Below are positions 19,653-32,089 of a stretch of DNA of 64,000 nucleotides, piece after piece (the stretch's first letter is position 1; each line of letters begins with the position of its first letter). A program made the position numbers and the translations under genes. This DNA comes from Posidonia oceanica (taxonomy: Eukaryota; Streptophyta; Magnoliopsida; Alismatales; Posidoniaceae): assembly GCA_037176725.1 (NCBI GenBank), contig JAZBRS010000074.1, positions 62,314,001 to 62,378,000 on the forward strand, written 5' to 3'. The notes below the pieces were generated by a model. That model searched no databases and had not been told where the DNA came from. It saw only the letters and a program-made list of their open reading frames with translations.

Positions 19653-21832
19653 TCAGAAAAGATTGGGGTAACCCCCCGAGGTGCCGGCGGAGGAAGGATT
19701 GGCTACACTAGGGCGTGCAAGTGCAAGTGCAGGTATATGTGTATGTGCATGCTCCTGCCCGCCAACGCTAATGATCCTGTGGTCGATCAGGCGTTGAACG
19801 GCATCCCGGAGAGCAAGGCAGTTGTCCGTCGAGTGCCCGGTGGCCCAATGGAAACTGCAGAACTGATCCGTATCATGCCACCATGGAGGGGGATTCAGTG
19901 ATGGACGGACAGCCGGGAGTCTCAGGAGCGACTCAACTTGAGGGAAGATGACACTCAATGGTCCGGGGAGAGGCGTGTAATCACACTTAGCCCGACGAGG
20001 TCGTCTTTACCCTGGATGGAGTCCTTGCCGAGCGGGTGTGACGTGATGCACGGGCTCGACGGTGGTAGTGTGCTCAGTGGGTGCAAAATTAGGTGCGTGC
20101 TCTAGCGGAAAAGGGTCTAGCTGACTCTCTGCATAGGCGGGCTCTTCGGGAAGATCGACGCATAACTCGGAGAGCTGCTCGGAGCGGTTCGGAGTGGAGC
20201 TGTTGTTGCTGTTGCTGCGGCGAATGCTGGAGGTGTTGGCCTGCCTAGCCAATGCAGAAAGTGCGGGGAAATGCCCACTTTGCAGCGAGCTTTCCACGCG
20301 GACACCAGCCCTAATCAGCGATGCATGACTAGTGATGTGCTGAATGCAAAGCAGAGTCCCAATCACTGGCAGCGCCTCTTTAACGATCATCTCGATAGAA
20401 TCCTCCTCGGAGGGTTTATCTTTGACTTGGGCGGCTAAGGAACGCCAGCGACCGACATACTCCCCGAATGGCTCTTGGGGTCTCTACCGAATGGCGACGA
20501 GATGCTCCCTCTTGGGGATCAGGTCGAGGTTGAAAGCATACTGCTCAAGAAAGGCCTGAGAAAGATCCGTCCAAGTTCGAACCGTGGCCATGTCAAGGGA
20601 AGTGAACCACTTGAGCACGGGGCTGGTTAAACTCTTCTGAAACAGGCAGATAAGGAGCCTTTCATCAGCCTGAAGCTGAGCAAGGTCCCCGCAGTATGCC
20701 TTCAGATGCGAAATAGGGCAGCCTTTACTATTGTATTTATCGAAGACCGGGATGCGGAACTTCGAAGGGAGTGCGGCCTCGGGAAAGAGACAGAGGTCGC
20801 GAAACTGGTAAGACTGGTGGTCCTTGCTCTGCACTAGACGTAGTGCTTTCTCCAGAACGTCCATCCTGTCATTGATGGGGTCTGGATTGGCTGCCATAGG
20901 AGATGGTGCAGCAGGGGCAGGGACCACATACGCCGAGTGGGTCGCACCTAAGTGCTCCTCCGGATCCACCATCACGTCGCCTGGTGGAGCAACGGGATGG
21001 CCGGCGTATCCATGTTGGGGGACTGTGTATGCAGGAGTGTATGCAGGATGCTGGACCTGATGCAGAGGAGAAGAGTAGATGCCATGCTGTGCTGTGGGAG
21101 GTGTAGGATGACGGAGCACCAGTTGCTGTACAGGCGGGGTGCCAGACGGCGAGCTAGTGGGGTACTGGGCTCCAGCCGGTCCAAAGGACTGACCACCAGG
21201 GGGAGAGGAGCGTGCTGTGCTAAGTGTTGTGCAGAAGGAGGCGGTAAACGGGCCCCCATCGTCGGAACCGTGAGCAGTTGAGACGATGGTCGAGGCGGAG
21301 GTGTAGAGGTTGATGCATGAAATGCAGGAACTGGCCTCAAAGGAACCTCAGGAACGACAGGAATAGAGGAAGGACGAACTGATAGAGCCATGCCCTGCAG
21401 TCTCTAGGCAAGCTCCATCAGGTGCTGGTACTGCGCCTCAGGCGTCTCGGCAGCGGGGACGCTGAAGTGCAGTGCCGGTGAAGGTTGAGAAGCGAATGGC
21501 ACGGACACAGACTGTCCGGGGGGAAAGGGTTCTACAGTAAAGGTCGCAGCAGCGGTAGGAGGGATGTCAAAGGCGACGTATCCCTGGGACGGAGGGGGCA
21601 ATGGCGTCTTCGGAGCGCGAGTAATGGCCGTCAAGATAGACTCGGCGACTGGATCCGGAGGAAGAGATGCTTGCCACTGTCCTGGGACGTACTGAGAACC
21701 TAGAGACGTCAGGGGAGGAAACCCTGGCGTCGGAGGGGGAACAAGGGGGACAGAAGGAGCAACCGAAGGGGCCGAAACGGAAACACCCTCCATGAAGGGA
21801 GTGAAGGAAGGCTCACTAACGTACTGGGCCAT
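19653..21832 (-). pseudogene. gag: Gag remnant of element C
   Basis: Reading the minus strand from an ATG at 21832 (MAQYVSEPSF...), the protein has a Pro-rich N-terminus, then the capsid-like core in 20484-21119 (KFRIPVFDKYNSKGCPISHL, CLFQKSLTSPVLKWFTSLDM, LSQAFLEQYAFNLDLIPKRE), and a C-terminal FCSFHWATGHSTDNC module (about 19850). It is broken by TAG at 21404-21402, where D reads Gln (CAG), a frameshift near 21150, a TAG after LVAIR (about 20483), and a TAA near 20006. All three stops are C-to-T changes of Gln codons. The nearly identical LTRs show that C still transposed recently, so Gag must have come from elsewhere or the stops are very new. Confidence 0.88.
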
Positions 21833-23167
21833 TGCTGACCTAGATCGCGTGAGAATAGGGCTGCAACGAGTGTTCAAGCGGTGATTCCTAAGAGGAGCTA
21901 TCGTCGCAACGGCGGATAGCTCAGAAGGGGAATGGTCGCGAGTAAAGTCGCAACAGGGGTGTCAACGGGGGTCGGTACTCGAGCTCTGGCAAAGGGAACT
22001 CGCTTACCGATCACTGCTGACACAACAGAAGGAAATTAGGGTTAGAAACCAAAAAGATGAATGCAAATGAGTTAGTTAAATGGCATGAATGATATGTATG
22101 CTTTCTAGTATGCCTCCCCTCAACTTATCTAGTGTTTCTTAGCAGGTGATCTACTTCGGGTATCCCTGGGTGTACGGGTCACCGACTCAGGTCAGAAAAG
22201 TGGGTTCCCTACCTAACTCCTGGCCCAGAGCTCAGGAAATGACAGGGTGGTGCGTTGGTGGCCTCAACCCCGCCAAGGCGTGGGTGGTACCCTCTACTAA
22301 CACCGACACGACCCCTGGACAAAAGGGGGGACAGACCGACTGACTTGTGCCATGCCCAAAGCAGTGGAACAAGAGGCCGGGACTATCCTTCGCAGACTAA
22401 TAGGTGGACTCAGATGAGAAGATGCATGCCCTATATGATGCTTATGCAAATGATTAAAGTCTTTTATCTTGCACATTTTATTAGCCCAAGGGGGTGAAGG
22501 ATTGTTTGAAGTCTCTAGTTGCTCCTAGAAGTTCCTTTTACTTGCTGTTTTTAGTTAACCACGGGGAGAGCAGACAAGTCTCTACTATCCTAGGCATGGC
22601 ATGTGCGAAAGGGAAGAAAATCAACCAATGGCAAGCAAACAATCATACAACACAACAAAAGGCAAGTGCATGGCATGTGCGGGTGTTTGTGAGCATAATG
22701 GTGAAGAAAAACATTCGTCATGTCAAAAGGCATGTATGCAAGGCATGTGCGTGTGTAGTGACATAGCAAGTGTGTAAAAGAAAGCATTCATCATTCAAAA
22801 AGCATGTATTGTTGCCAAACAAGTATGTAGACATGCAATGCAGGAATTGAAGCGATAATAAGCAGGCAAGATAAAGAAAATAAAGACAGGTAAGCTGTAA
22901 AGCAAGTAAGAGCAGAAACAGGGAGATAAGCAAGTAAACAAGCAACAGAGGCATAGCAAAGCAAAATAGAGCACAAACCAAGGCAAAGGAGGTGCAAAAC
23001 CTAAGCGGAGTAGCCACGAGGCGACTCGCTAGGAGTTTGCACAGAAGAGGCAAGCAAAACAGGCAAAGAAGGCACGAATGCCAACAGACGAGGCAAACAA
23101 AGGCACAAAGGCAAACCAAGATGCAAAGCAAGCGAGCGGAAGCAAAGGCGAAAGCCGGAGTCTGTCA
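21833..23167 (-). other. Leader between PBS and gag, element C
   Basis: Non-coding. The minus strand carries the leader hairpin region shared with A and D (about 22220-22380) and, near 22017-22045, an intron-acceptor-like stretch: CTAACCCTAA, a pyrimidine run, then TGTGTCAG. The part nearer the PBS (22500-23160) is A/G-rich with AAGCAAG-type short repeats. Confidence 0.6.
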
Positions 23168-23185
23168 TCCCCAGCAGAGTCGCCA
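23168..23185 (-). promoter_or_regulatory. Primer binding site of element C (tRNA-Arg type)
   Basis: Minus strand TGGCGACTCTGCTGGGGA starts two bases after the end of the right LTR. It differs by one transition from the expected complement of a plant tRNA-Arg 3' end. Confidence 0.9.
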
Positions 23186-23869
23186 CTGTAGTAATCCCAA
23201 TCGGAATCAGGCTTACTATTAGCAGCGATTGATCCGAGGAAGAGGCTCAACTCGAAAACACTTAAAATCGAGGAGAAAAAGGAAGATAAGACAAATCAGA
23301 GTCGCCACCATGTCTATTAACGGGAGACAAGGAAAATCGGGGGAAATGCGTGAATTAACACGCAAAACCAAGCAAGAAATGCAAAGCAAAGCAATGCAAG
23401 GGAAAACAAATGCAAATACATGCAAATGAGATGACTCTAGCCTAGGATAGGGGCAATATGGTCATTGTGGGCCAAAAAACTGGGCAAGGACTCCTGTTAC
23501 GCACGGGGAAGGTGTTAGGCACCCCCGACACGCCCGAGAATCGGTCTTTCTAGGCTTACGCTCGCATACGCAGGGAAATGCAGATCTGAATGCCTATGTG
23601 CCTATGAGTGCCTAAATGAATGCTCAAGGTGTGCTCTAAGTGGAGAGATGCAAAGCAAGGAAGTAAACGTACTGTCTAAGTGCTCAGCTACGCTGTCTGT
23701 GTTCCGAACCGGGCGAAACCTGGCTCGTGAGAACTCCAGGCAGTAAGCATCACAGCCCTATATGCAAATGCAAGCGAAAAAGCAAAACAACGGCAAAACC
23801 ATGCAATGCGATCGACACGCAAGAGAAAACGGCGTAAAACACGCAAAACGAGGCAAGAAACGCAAACGG

Positions 23870-24410
23870 CACGCGAAACGGTGCGAAAGACGAGGCGGGC
23901 ACGCAAAACGGTGCCAGAAGCAAAGCGAGCACGCAAAACGGTGCCAGAAGCAAAGCGAGCATGCGAAACGGTGCCAAAAACAAAGCAGGCACGCGAAATG
24001 GTGCCAAAAGACGGAGCGGGCACGCAAAACGGTGCCAAAAACAAAGCGGGCACGTAAAACGGTGCCAAAGACAAAGCACGCACGCAAAACGGTGCCAAAA
24101 GCGAAGCAGGCACGCAAAACGGTGCCAAAAATAAGGCGAGCGCGCAAAACGACGCGAAAGACAAAGCCGGCACGCAAAACGGTGCCAAAACGAAAGCGGG
24201 CGCGCAAAACAGTGCCAAAAATAAGCCGAGCGCGCAAAACGGCGCGAAAGACAAAGCCGGCACGCAAAACAGTGCCAAAACGAAAGCGGGCGCGCAAAAC
24301 AGCGCAAAAGGGAAAGCGGGCATGCAAAACGGTGCCAAAACGAGAGCGGGCACGCAAAACGGTGCCAAAAGCAAAGCGGGCACGCAAAACAGTGCCAAAA
24401 GCAGCGAAAT
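23870..24410 (-). repeat. ~30-bp tandem array in C right LTR
   Basis: Same family as 10640-11090, with about three more units. Copy-number change since insertion is the main length difference between the two LTRs. Confidence 0.88.
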
Positions 24411-26119
24411 AAAACCTCGGAAAAGCCATGCGAATGCAAATGCAGGGAAAAAGATCAGAAGAGGCTAAAGGAGAGGTAAAACAGCGCGTGTGTGAGGACA
24501 GACGCTGTTCGGGGCCACACAGAGTAGGTGTGAAGACCTACAAAGGGGAGAAGTAAGCAAATGGAGGGATTACCACTTTTTTTGTGACCGTTTCCCGCTA
24601 AACCGCTCCACGATGTGTCTCGCACGCTGCCCAAAGCTCGCGATGCGATCGGATCATGGAGAAGGGGGAAGAAGGTCGCATTAAGTGGTGAATCCAGGGA
24701 AAACACAACACAAAACCCTTGGGGAAACGCGAAACGGGAATCGGAGTTGATAGACAAGAAGAGGAGGTCCTATTCTACATGCTCAAAGAGATAGAAAGCG
24801 AAAACGAGGCAAACAATGCAAATGGCATGCAAATGAATGCAATGCAGGGGTTCAGGAGGACATACCTGGAAATCCTGGGGCCTGATCTGAAATCTGCTTG
24901 GTCCATGCTGAAGAGCGCTTCGCCGCGGTCGTCTGGGCAGCTTATTTGAGAAGATCCAACGGCCGGATTGGAAGATATCGCAACTTCAAAGCAGGAGGGC
25001 CAGAACAGGGGAGAAAAGCAGATCTAAGTGTTCAGGAGATCCTAGGGGTGTGCAAAAAGGTCCTCCCAGGTGAAAGGGAGCTAAGGGGGCTTTGGTGTGT
25101 GCAAAAGATGCTTAATGCAAAGCTACATGAATGCAAATGCATGCAAGATGCCAGAAAAGACAAGAAGGGAATTTTTAGAAAAACAGAGGTTCAAATGCCA
25201 TTTTAAAAAAGAAAAGGGGCTTAAATGCAAATTTTTGAAAAGGATTGGGGCTTACAGGCAGGGGCTTTGAAAACAGGATGGGTTGCACGCGGTTTTGCAA
25301 AAGACTGGGCTTAGAATGCAATTTTGAAAAGGGGATATGCATCAGAAGAAGTTTTGAAAGCAAAAGGTAGGCAAAAAGCAATTTTGAAAAACTCTGGGGT
25401 CTAAAATACAATTTTTCCAGAAAACAGGGTTCTGGGGAGTCTGGGAATGTAAGTGGAGGGCCTACATGCAATTTCGCAAACATGGAAGCTAAAATGCAAT
25501 TTTAGGGGCAAAACGGACATTTTACATGGTTTTATAATGATGCAAGGGACCTATGTGTCATTTTGAAATCATGCAAGGTCAAAAATGCAATTTAGTATGC
25601 AAAACATGCTCTGAAATCAAGGTCTATGGACTGACGTGCAATTTTAAAAAAAAAACAGGGTTGAAAATGCAATGCAATAAGCAAAAATGCATGCAAAATG
25701 ATTACTGTACATTTAAATGGATCTATATGCAAAAATGAAAAAACAGGGGGACAAATGTGCAATGCAGCATGCAAAATACGAAAATAAACCCTAAGTTCTA
25801 CAGTGCATTGGACTAAGATGCAAACACAGTAACTAAGAAGGACCAAGAATGCAATACAATAAGGCAAACTTACAGTATTAAATTTAATTAAACTACTGCA
25901 GGACTCAGATGCAAAAATTAAAAGTAGAGGGGCTAGAACATAATTTTTTACAACTGGACAGCACAGTAAATGGACTATCATGCAAATACTAAAAACCATA
26001 AACAGATCATGCAATTTAATAAGATTCTAACTTCAATATAACATAAAACTTAATCTGATCAGGACCTACATGCAATATTAGAAAGTTATTATGACATGAA
26101 TGCAATGCAAGCAAATTTA

Positions 26120-27313
26120 CTAAGCTACTGAAAAAATAAAAAAAATAAGGCAGCAGCTTACAGTGGAGTGGACGACCGGAGGATCGCCGGCGATGCTCTG
26201 GACCGGCGGAGGAGGGGCGTCGTAGGGCGGCGGAGCGTGGGGAGAGAGCGGCGGGGTGCGACGGAGACTGCGGAGGCTTGCGGCGGAGCGTGGGGCGACC
26301 GGACGGTGCGCGACGGCCGCTGCGGGGGTGGCCGGCGCCGGAGAAGACGACAACTTCGGCGAGGGATTGCGGGCGGCACAGGCGATGAAAACCCTCGGGG
26401 AAAGGCCGAGGAGCAAGAGGGAGAAGAGGAGAATCCGGTGGAGGCTTGCTTCACCCCTCACGCGCGCTGGAGCGCCGGCGACAGGTGCCGGAGAAGAAGG
26501 GAACTTCGGCGAGGTCGTGCGGGCGGCACGGGCGACGAAAAGCCTCGGGGAAAGGCCGAGGAGCAAGAGGGAGACGAGAGGAATCCAGGGGAGGGTTGCT
26601 TCAGCCCTCGCGCACGCTGGAAGAGTCCACCCACCTATGTGGCTTTCGGCCGGCCGGAGGGAAGTGGGGACGGCGGTGGGAAGCGGCTGCTGGTGCTGGG
26701 GAGCTTCGGGGACGTCATCGGAGGTCCGAGGAGGATGACAGAGCTTCCAGGGGCGCCTTCCACAGCCCGGAGCAAGATCTGGTCCGGCCGAGGCTTTGCT
26801 GTGAAGGCCGAGGTGGGTACGGCGATGTGCGGCGTTCCAGGCCGAGGCCAAGGCACGGGTGGCTAGGTGGTTGTTCGAGGAGCGTGTGGGAGGAAACAGG
26901 AGTGGATTCCACTGAGTGTGGAGGAAGTTATGGATGTTGGAAGATTTCGGCAAAAAAGGGGACCCAAGTGTTTGTAGTGGAATGCGGTGGCTGTGGGAGG
27001 TTTCACGGTGAGATATTGGATGGGTTGTGAAGGTGGGAACTTGGTGAGTACGATGGTAGAGTTTGGGAATTTTTGGATGCTCGTGGTGGTGGGTTTGCAA
27101 TGAAGAAGGTCGTTCTGAGCTGTTTGGGTGCTGGCCACTTCGGGGGAGGATTCCGGGAAGGATTGGGTGTGTTTTTGGGTTCTGGAAGAAGGGTGAGAGA
27201 GCTGGAGACTTGGTCTTTGCAGGTGTGTCGGCCGAACCTCTTTTTGGTTCCAAGATCTCAGGTTTTGATCCTTCAAGGTTTGCTGGTTTCCAACGGTCAA
27301 TGGGAGAGGACAT
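26120..27313 (-). other. 397-codon open frame in GC-rich LTR region (right)
   Basis: Counterpart of 12800-14068 with the same ATG context (MSSPIDRW here, MPSPIDRW there). Relative to the left copy, 26 codons are missing and one is added, so both indels keep the frame. No known domain is recognised. The same caution about GC-rich open frames applies. Confidence 0.3.
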
Positions 27314-29324
27314 GGGTCTCTGTCCTTGGTTTCAGGCCACAGGGCAAGGTGGTGATGGAGGTCGTAGGTAGTGGGGAGTGCTGGGAAGTCATGGTAGCTG
27401 TCAGGGAGGTTTGAAAAGAAAGGAGGGAGGCTGCTGTCGTTTCTGTTTTGAGAGGAGAAGAAGAATGGAAGAAGAAGAAGAAGAAGAAGAGAAGGAGGGA
27501 AAGAGGAAGGAGAAATTGGCCGTGGGCTGGGCCTGGAATACAGTAGAAGAAAAGAAATTAAGAAAGAAGGAAAGAAGGAGGGGTAGAAAAGAAAGGGAAG
27601 AAAGAAGAAAAAGAAAGAAAGAGGAGAAAGAAGGAAGAAAATAAAAATAAAAATAAAAATAAAATAAAAATAGAAAAGGATAGGAAGAGTTTTTAGAATG
27701 GTTGTGTTTAGGTTAGGATTTTAATTAGGTTTTTTAATGATTGTTTTGGGTTAATTAGTGTGTTTTGGGCTTGATTAGGGTTTTAGAGTTTTCTTTTGTC
27801 TTTAATTCATTTTCCATTTGATTAAGTGTTTGTTAAGTCTTTTCAAATTGTTTTTTAAATTGTATTTTTCTTGTTAAGCACTTAGGATGTTAATTAGGAT
27901 TTTTAAGATTTATTTTTATATTAATTAGAATGGGTTTTGGGCTTTTTAGTTCTAGCCTTTTAGGTTTTTCTTTCTTAAGTCTTTTGAATTAGGTTTTGAT
28001 TTTTTATTTGTTAATTTTTCTTGATGTTTTTTAATTGGGTTTCTCTTGTTTGATTAAGTTTTGTTAAATCTTTTTAATGTGTTTCTTATTTTCTTTTTAA
28101 TTAAGTCCTTAGGTTGTTTTTTCCTTAGGTTTGTTAGGTTAGGCTTTTTCTTTCATTAGTTGTTTATCTTAGGGTTCTTAATTGTTCTGCTTCTTTTTAG
28201 AGTTTGTTTTTTAATTATTTTGATAGGGTTTTTACTTTTGGTGGGTTTTGATTTTGTTTTAGTTTTTTCCTTGATTTTACAGTATTTTCTTTTAGTTTGT
28301 TTTGCATTTTTTAGCTTGCATGTTTGATTTCCTATTTTAGCTTGAATTAGTTAGGTTTAAGTTTTTAATTGCTTGTTTATTGTTTTTTAATTATTTTTCT
28401 TAGAGCTCTGATTTTTTTCCCTCATGTTTTAGAGTTTTACAGATTTTTAGGGGGTTTTTATGGATTTTAGCAAAAGAAAGAAAAGGAAAGGAGAAGGAAG
28501 AAGAAAAGAGAAAAAGGGAGAAATAAAAGGGAAAGAGATGAGTTGGAGGAAAACGATTTTTTAAAATTCAGGGAAAATGTTAAAAATAAAGTAAAAATAG
28601 GAATAAGGTAGAGAAAGGGTAGAAGCACAAAGGGGGCCCACAGCCAAGCAAGAAAAAGAGCAAGAGGGTGATGAAAAGAGAGATGATAATCAGGAGAGAG
28701 AGAGAGGAGAGAGAAAATGATAATCCAGGAGAGAGAAAAGGATAATTTGGGTGAATGGGGGTCTTAAAGGTCTTGGAATGGGATGAAAATTGGTGAGTGG
28801 GTAGGCTAGGGCTTGGAGTGCTGGGTCTGAAGTTTTGGTTTAATTCCAAGGAGGTTTTGGAGGAGTTTTAAGGTGTAGAAAAAGGGGAGTTTTACCTAGG
28901 TTTTCTAGGATTTTTGGGAATGGTCTTGGTTTGAGAATTTCTAAGTTCTTAGGTGGGTTTGTTAAGTGGGTGTTGGTGGATTTTCCTATGGATTTTGGTC
29001 AGGTTTTGAGCTTGGGAAGAGGGGTAAAGGCTTAGGTCAAGTTTGGCTTGTTTTGAAGGGTAAAGAGGAGGGTTAGGGTTTGGTTTGGACCTAGGTTTGG
29101 ATGGCTTTAGGGCAAGGTCTTGGATGGTTTCAGGGTAAGGCTTTGAGAGGGTTTTGGGGTGGTTTTCTGGGTTAGAAAATGAGTGTGGTTCTAGGTTTGG
29201 TTTTGAGGTTTGAGGTGGGGTTTTGATTTGAAAGGAAGGGTGAGGGGGAAAGGTGTAATTTTGGTTTTTTCCTAGCCGCCCAAGAGACCTGCCGATTCAG
29301 CCTTGTCGACATGGGGTGTCAACA

Positions 29325-29329
29325 GCTGC
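29325..29329. repeat. Target site duplication of element C, right copy (GCTGC)
   Basis: Identical to 9954-9958 and directly after the CA end of the right LTR. Confidence 0.9.
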
Positions 29330-30124
29330 GTTACCCTGTCCCTCCAACTTCCCTTGGAGAGGAGTCGAAGTTCGCGCCTAGCAAACCTACAAGTCTTGCA
29401 GGGTCTAGCCACCCTTGCCTAGCAAGTAGCTCCCCAGCTTCCAACCAGGTGCCCATCACCTCCAAGTTGGGGATAGGGAAAAACCTGCACGCCTATGAGG
29501 GAGCAAAAAGAGCAAAAAATGATAAGAGTAGGTGTAGATCCTTAAGAGTTTGGCGTGGAGCCTGTCCTCACTACACCACCACCCTCGCATTGCAAATACC
29601 TTTCCCAAAGCGCCACCAGCATGTTGGGAGTTTGAGTAGAGTCCAGTGAGTCAGCGACCCCTCTCTTCCTCTACAGCAGGCACTAAAGCACTCCATATGC
29701 TGAGGGCTACAACATACCCAAAAATCATGCATATGTCTATAGCATATCCAAAGTCTTGCATACATCTATAGCACATCGATCGTAGTTCCTGCATATACCC
29801 TTGCATATCAATCATAAACCGTGCATGCAAGCTCAGCATCAATCGTGCCACTTCTTTTATCATCCCGCCCTGCAACGCTAGGTTCGGCGTTGAGACAGTA
29901 CTTCTATCAAGCACACGTCAACCCCCTTCGAGCTGCACTGGTCTAGAGCACCGACCAGCGACCCCCCTGTGCAAGCAGAACTGCCTTTGTTTGAATATGC
30001 TTATTGCCTACATTTTGAATGCTGTTTGTTGAACATGCTAAACTACTTTGCTAGCTTTGGGATCTGCCTCTTTATCAGCTAGTGGTTACGTGCTTGCATT
30101 TGATCTGATAAGCTGCGTTACAGG
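29330..30124 (+). other. Element A spacer between C insertion and the ORF
   Basis: No coding sequence. The stretch to about 29900 aligns by eye with 37960-38550 in element B (TTGGAGAGGAGTCG, CCTATGAGGGAG, GTAGGTGTAG and ATGCTGAGGGC blocks), showing it is an internal part of this element family. Short CATGCATA-rich sequence follows, with no other structure. Confidence 0.6.
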
Positions 30125-30290
30125 TACCTGAAGCCTTGCACCAGAAGCCCTATACCTGAAGCCCTACACCCGAAGCCTTGCACCAGAAGCCCTGCACGTG
30201 AAGCCTTGCACCTGAAGCCCTGCACCTAAAGCCTTGTACCTGAAGCCTTGCACCTGAAGCCTTGCACCTGAAGCCCTGCATCAGTTGTCT
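30125..30290 (+). repeat. 15-bp tandem repeat (CTGAAGCCTTGCACC)
   Basis: About eleven units of CTGAAGCCYTGCACC with small variants run up to just before the ATG at 30305. They could lengthen the 5' leader of the following ORF. Confidence 0.88.
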
Positions 30291-30304
30291 GCACCCTTGG
30301 CGCA

Positions 30305-31507
30305 ATGGGTTATCCTACTCTTGTAACCCCCATGCACTGCTCTGAGGCCCTGCACGAGTGGGTTCGCAAGCTCACTGAAGCTGAGCGAGAGAAGCTACAC
30401 ACATGGGGTATTCCATCCAAGCTTCTGAAAGCAGCTGATGTCGAGGTAAGCCAGCATCTCCTCTGCGATGTAGCAAGGTTTTGGAAACCAGCATATCATG
30501 TCTTTTGCTTCGGGAGAACAGAGCTAACGCCCACGCTGGAGGAAACGCATTTGATCTGTGGCTTCTCCAAGATCATGGGATCGACTGTGTTCATGAGGCG
30601 TGATGGCTATGCAGCAACTCTGAGCAAGCTAACTGGGCTTACAACAGTAGAATGCCAGCAAAGATTAATCTACAACAGTGGACCTGAGCCTATGCTTTGC
30701 TTAGCATATTTCGATGAAGCTGCAAACTAGCGCGCCAAGCTGGGAGACGAGCTGTGGCTTCGGAGCTTTGTCACCCGCTTCCTCGGTGAGCTAATCTTCA
30801 GCCACGGCCAGATGACAGTTGCAATCGAGGTCGCTGAGATCGCACTCGCCATGACGACCCGGCAACTTGACCTAGCACTGGTTGTCCTAGCAGAGACCTA
30901 TCGTGCACTTGATCGCGTCTCGCACCGCTGCCACCACTTCTACGGCTGCAGAGTACTTGTGCAGATCTAGTTAGCTGCACACTTGGAGATGGACATCCTG
31001 TGCCCTCAGAGGCATGCCATTGAGACATACTATAGCAACGGCCATGCGAGGACCCTCAAAAACGTCCTAGAAGAGTATCAGAAGCTGTCTCAGCTGACGG
31101 ATGATGTAGTAACCTGGCGAATCACCCCATTCGCAATTGAACCATTCACTGTCTTCTTCGATGCCCGCGACATGCGACTCGTGGTGTTGCCTGGATTCGC
31201 CAGAGGTATGGAATACCACCCTATCCAGGTCATGCGGCAGTTTGGCTTCTAGCAGGGCGTCTTTGTTGACAGCACAGCGCCCCGCCTCCTGCAACCGTAT
31301 CCCTTCAACTCAACAGCAACTACAGCAAAGCTAGCAGACTTGATGCAGCATGGCGTGAAGTCAACAGACTTAGCAGCAGTCAGAGGCTCCGGATGCACTC
31401 CTGAGTATGTAACTGAGGTGCAGGAACTCTGGCCTATCAACGAGATCCCACCTGGTGCCCCTCCATTCCCTGACTCCAGGAAAGTAAAGAAGTCTCGACT
31501 CAACTAG
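30305..31507 (+). pseudogene. Plant-mobile-domain (DUF7745-like) ORF of element A
   Basis: A single frame of about 400 codons begins at ATG 30305. Residues near 60-85 (FWKPAYHVFCFGRTELTPTL) match the FRFGxxELTPTLEE hallmark of plant mobile domain / DUF7745 proteins. Later residues (LALVVLAETYRALDRVSHRC, FYGCRVLVQI*LAAHLEM, where * is a stop) fit the family's second half. Three in-frame TAGs interrupt it (30728-30730, 30968-30970, 31250-31252); the second sits where Trp is usual. Extra ORFs with this domain are known in Tat-lineage elements (for example Retand-like), usually placed between pol and the 3' LTR, as here. Molecular function is unknown. An alternative, a captured host gene, is less likely given the position. 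Confidence 0.75.
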
Positions 31508-32089
31508 AGCATCCGTGCGGTTGCTTGCTTGTGCAGTTCCTTTTTGAAGCATGCTGTAATTTCCTTTTGCCTAGCATAGGCATGTAACTAGAGATTCCAT
31601 CAATACAAAAACGTTTCACGCCATTTGTTTGTGTTACATGCCCTGTCACATGCATACTTGTTCCTGCTAGGATGCTGCAAGACGCGCACCAAGCACTTCA
31701 GAGAGTTGGCACCATGCAATCAGGACATCAGCAGGGAGCTAGAGCAAGGTTCCCTCACAAGCACCATGCAATCAGGACCCGCAGCATGGAGCTAGAGCAA
31801 GGTTCCCCCGCAAGTGCCATGCAATCAAGACTCTCAACAAGGGAGTTGCAGCAGTTCCGCCCCGGAATCAACATGCACACAAGAACCCCATGCAGACCCA
31901 TGCCTTCAAGCAAGCAGTGCCACAACTGCTTTTGCCCGGATCGCTCCGAGCTAGTATCCCTAACTAGTCGTTTGGCAAACACATCAGTTTTGTCTGCATT
32001 GCCTCACTTTCCCGATGCCAGGGATGCTTCGACTACCCCTGGTATCATCCTTGATACTAGGGGCATCATTTTTGCTGCCCTCTGCTATC
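31508..32089 (+). other. Element A 3' spacer
   Basis: Contains two or three imperfect copies of GGAGCTAGAGCAAGGTTCCC with CACCATGCAATCA (31690-31860) and one degenerate copy of hairpin module 2 (32037-32065). No gene is recognised. Confidence 0.5.

Larger units (their letters stand above)
9959..29324 (-). mobile_element. Element C: complete 19.4-kb gag-only Tat-type LTR retrotransposon
   Basis: The ends are two near-identical ~6.1-kb LTRs, flanked by a perfect 5-bp target duplication. On the minus strand the order is right LTR (5'), PBS 23185-23168, leader, gag remnant 21832-19653, conserved non-coding block, hairpin modules, PPT 16095-16080, left LTR (3'). No protease, RT or integrase is present, so the element is non-autonomous and fits the TR-GAG class. 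Near-identity of the LTRs points to a recent insertion. It interrupts element A between its integrase tail and its plant-mobile-domain ORF. Confidence 0.93.
23187..29324 (-). mobile_element. Element C, 5' LTR (right copy, 6,138 bp)
   Basis: It begins on the minus strand at 29324 with TGTTGACACCCC and ends ATTACTACA at 23187, next to the PBS. Layout matches the left LTR. It has more 30-bp array units and lacks the 78-bp GC-rich segment. The donor-like site is at 26161-26160 (CACT then GTAAGC). Confidence 0.92.
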
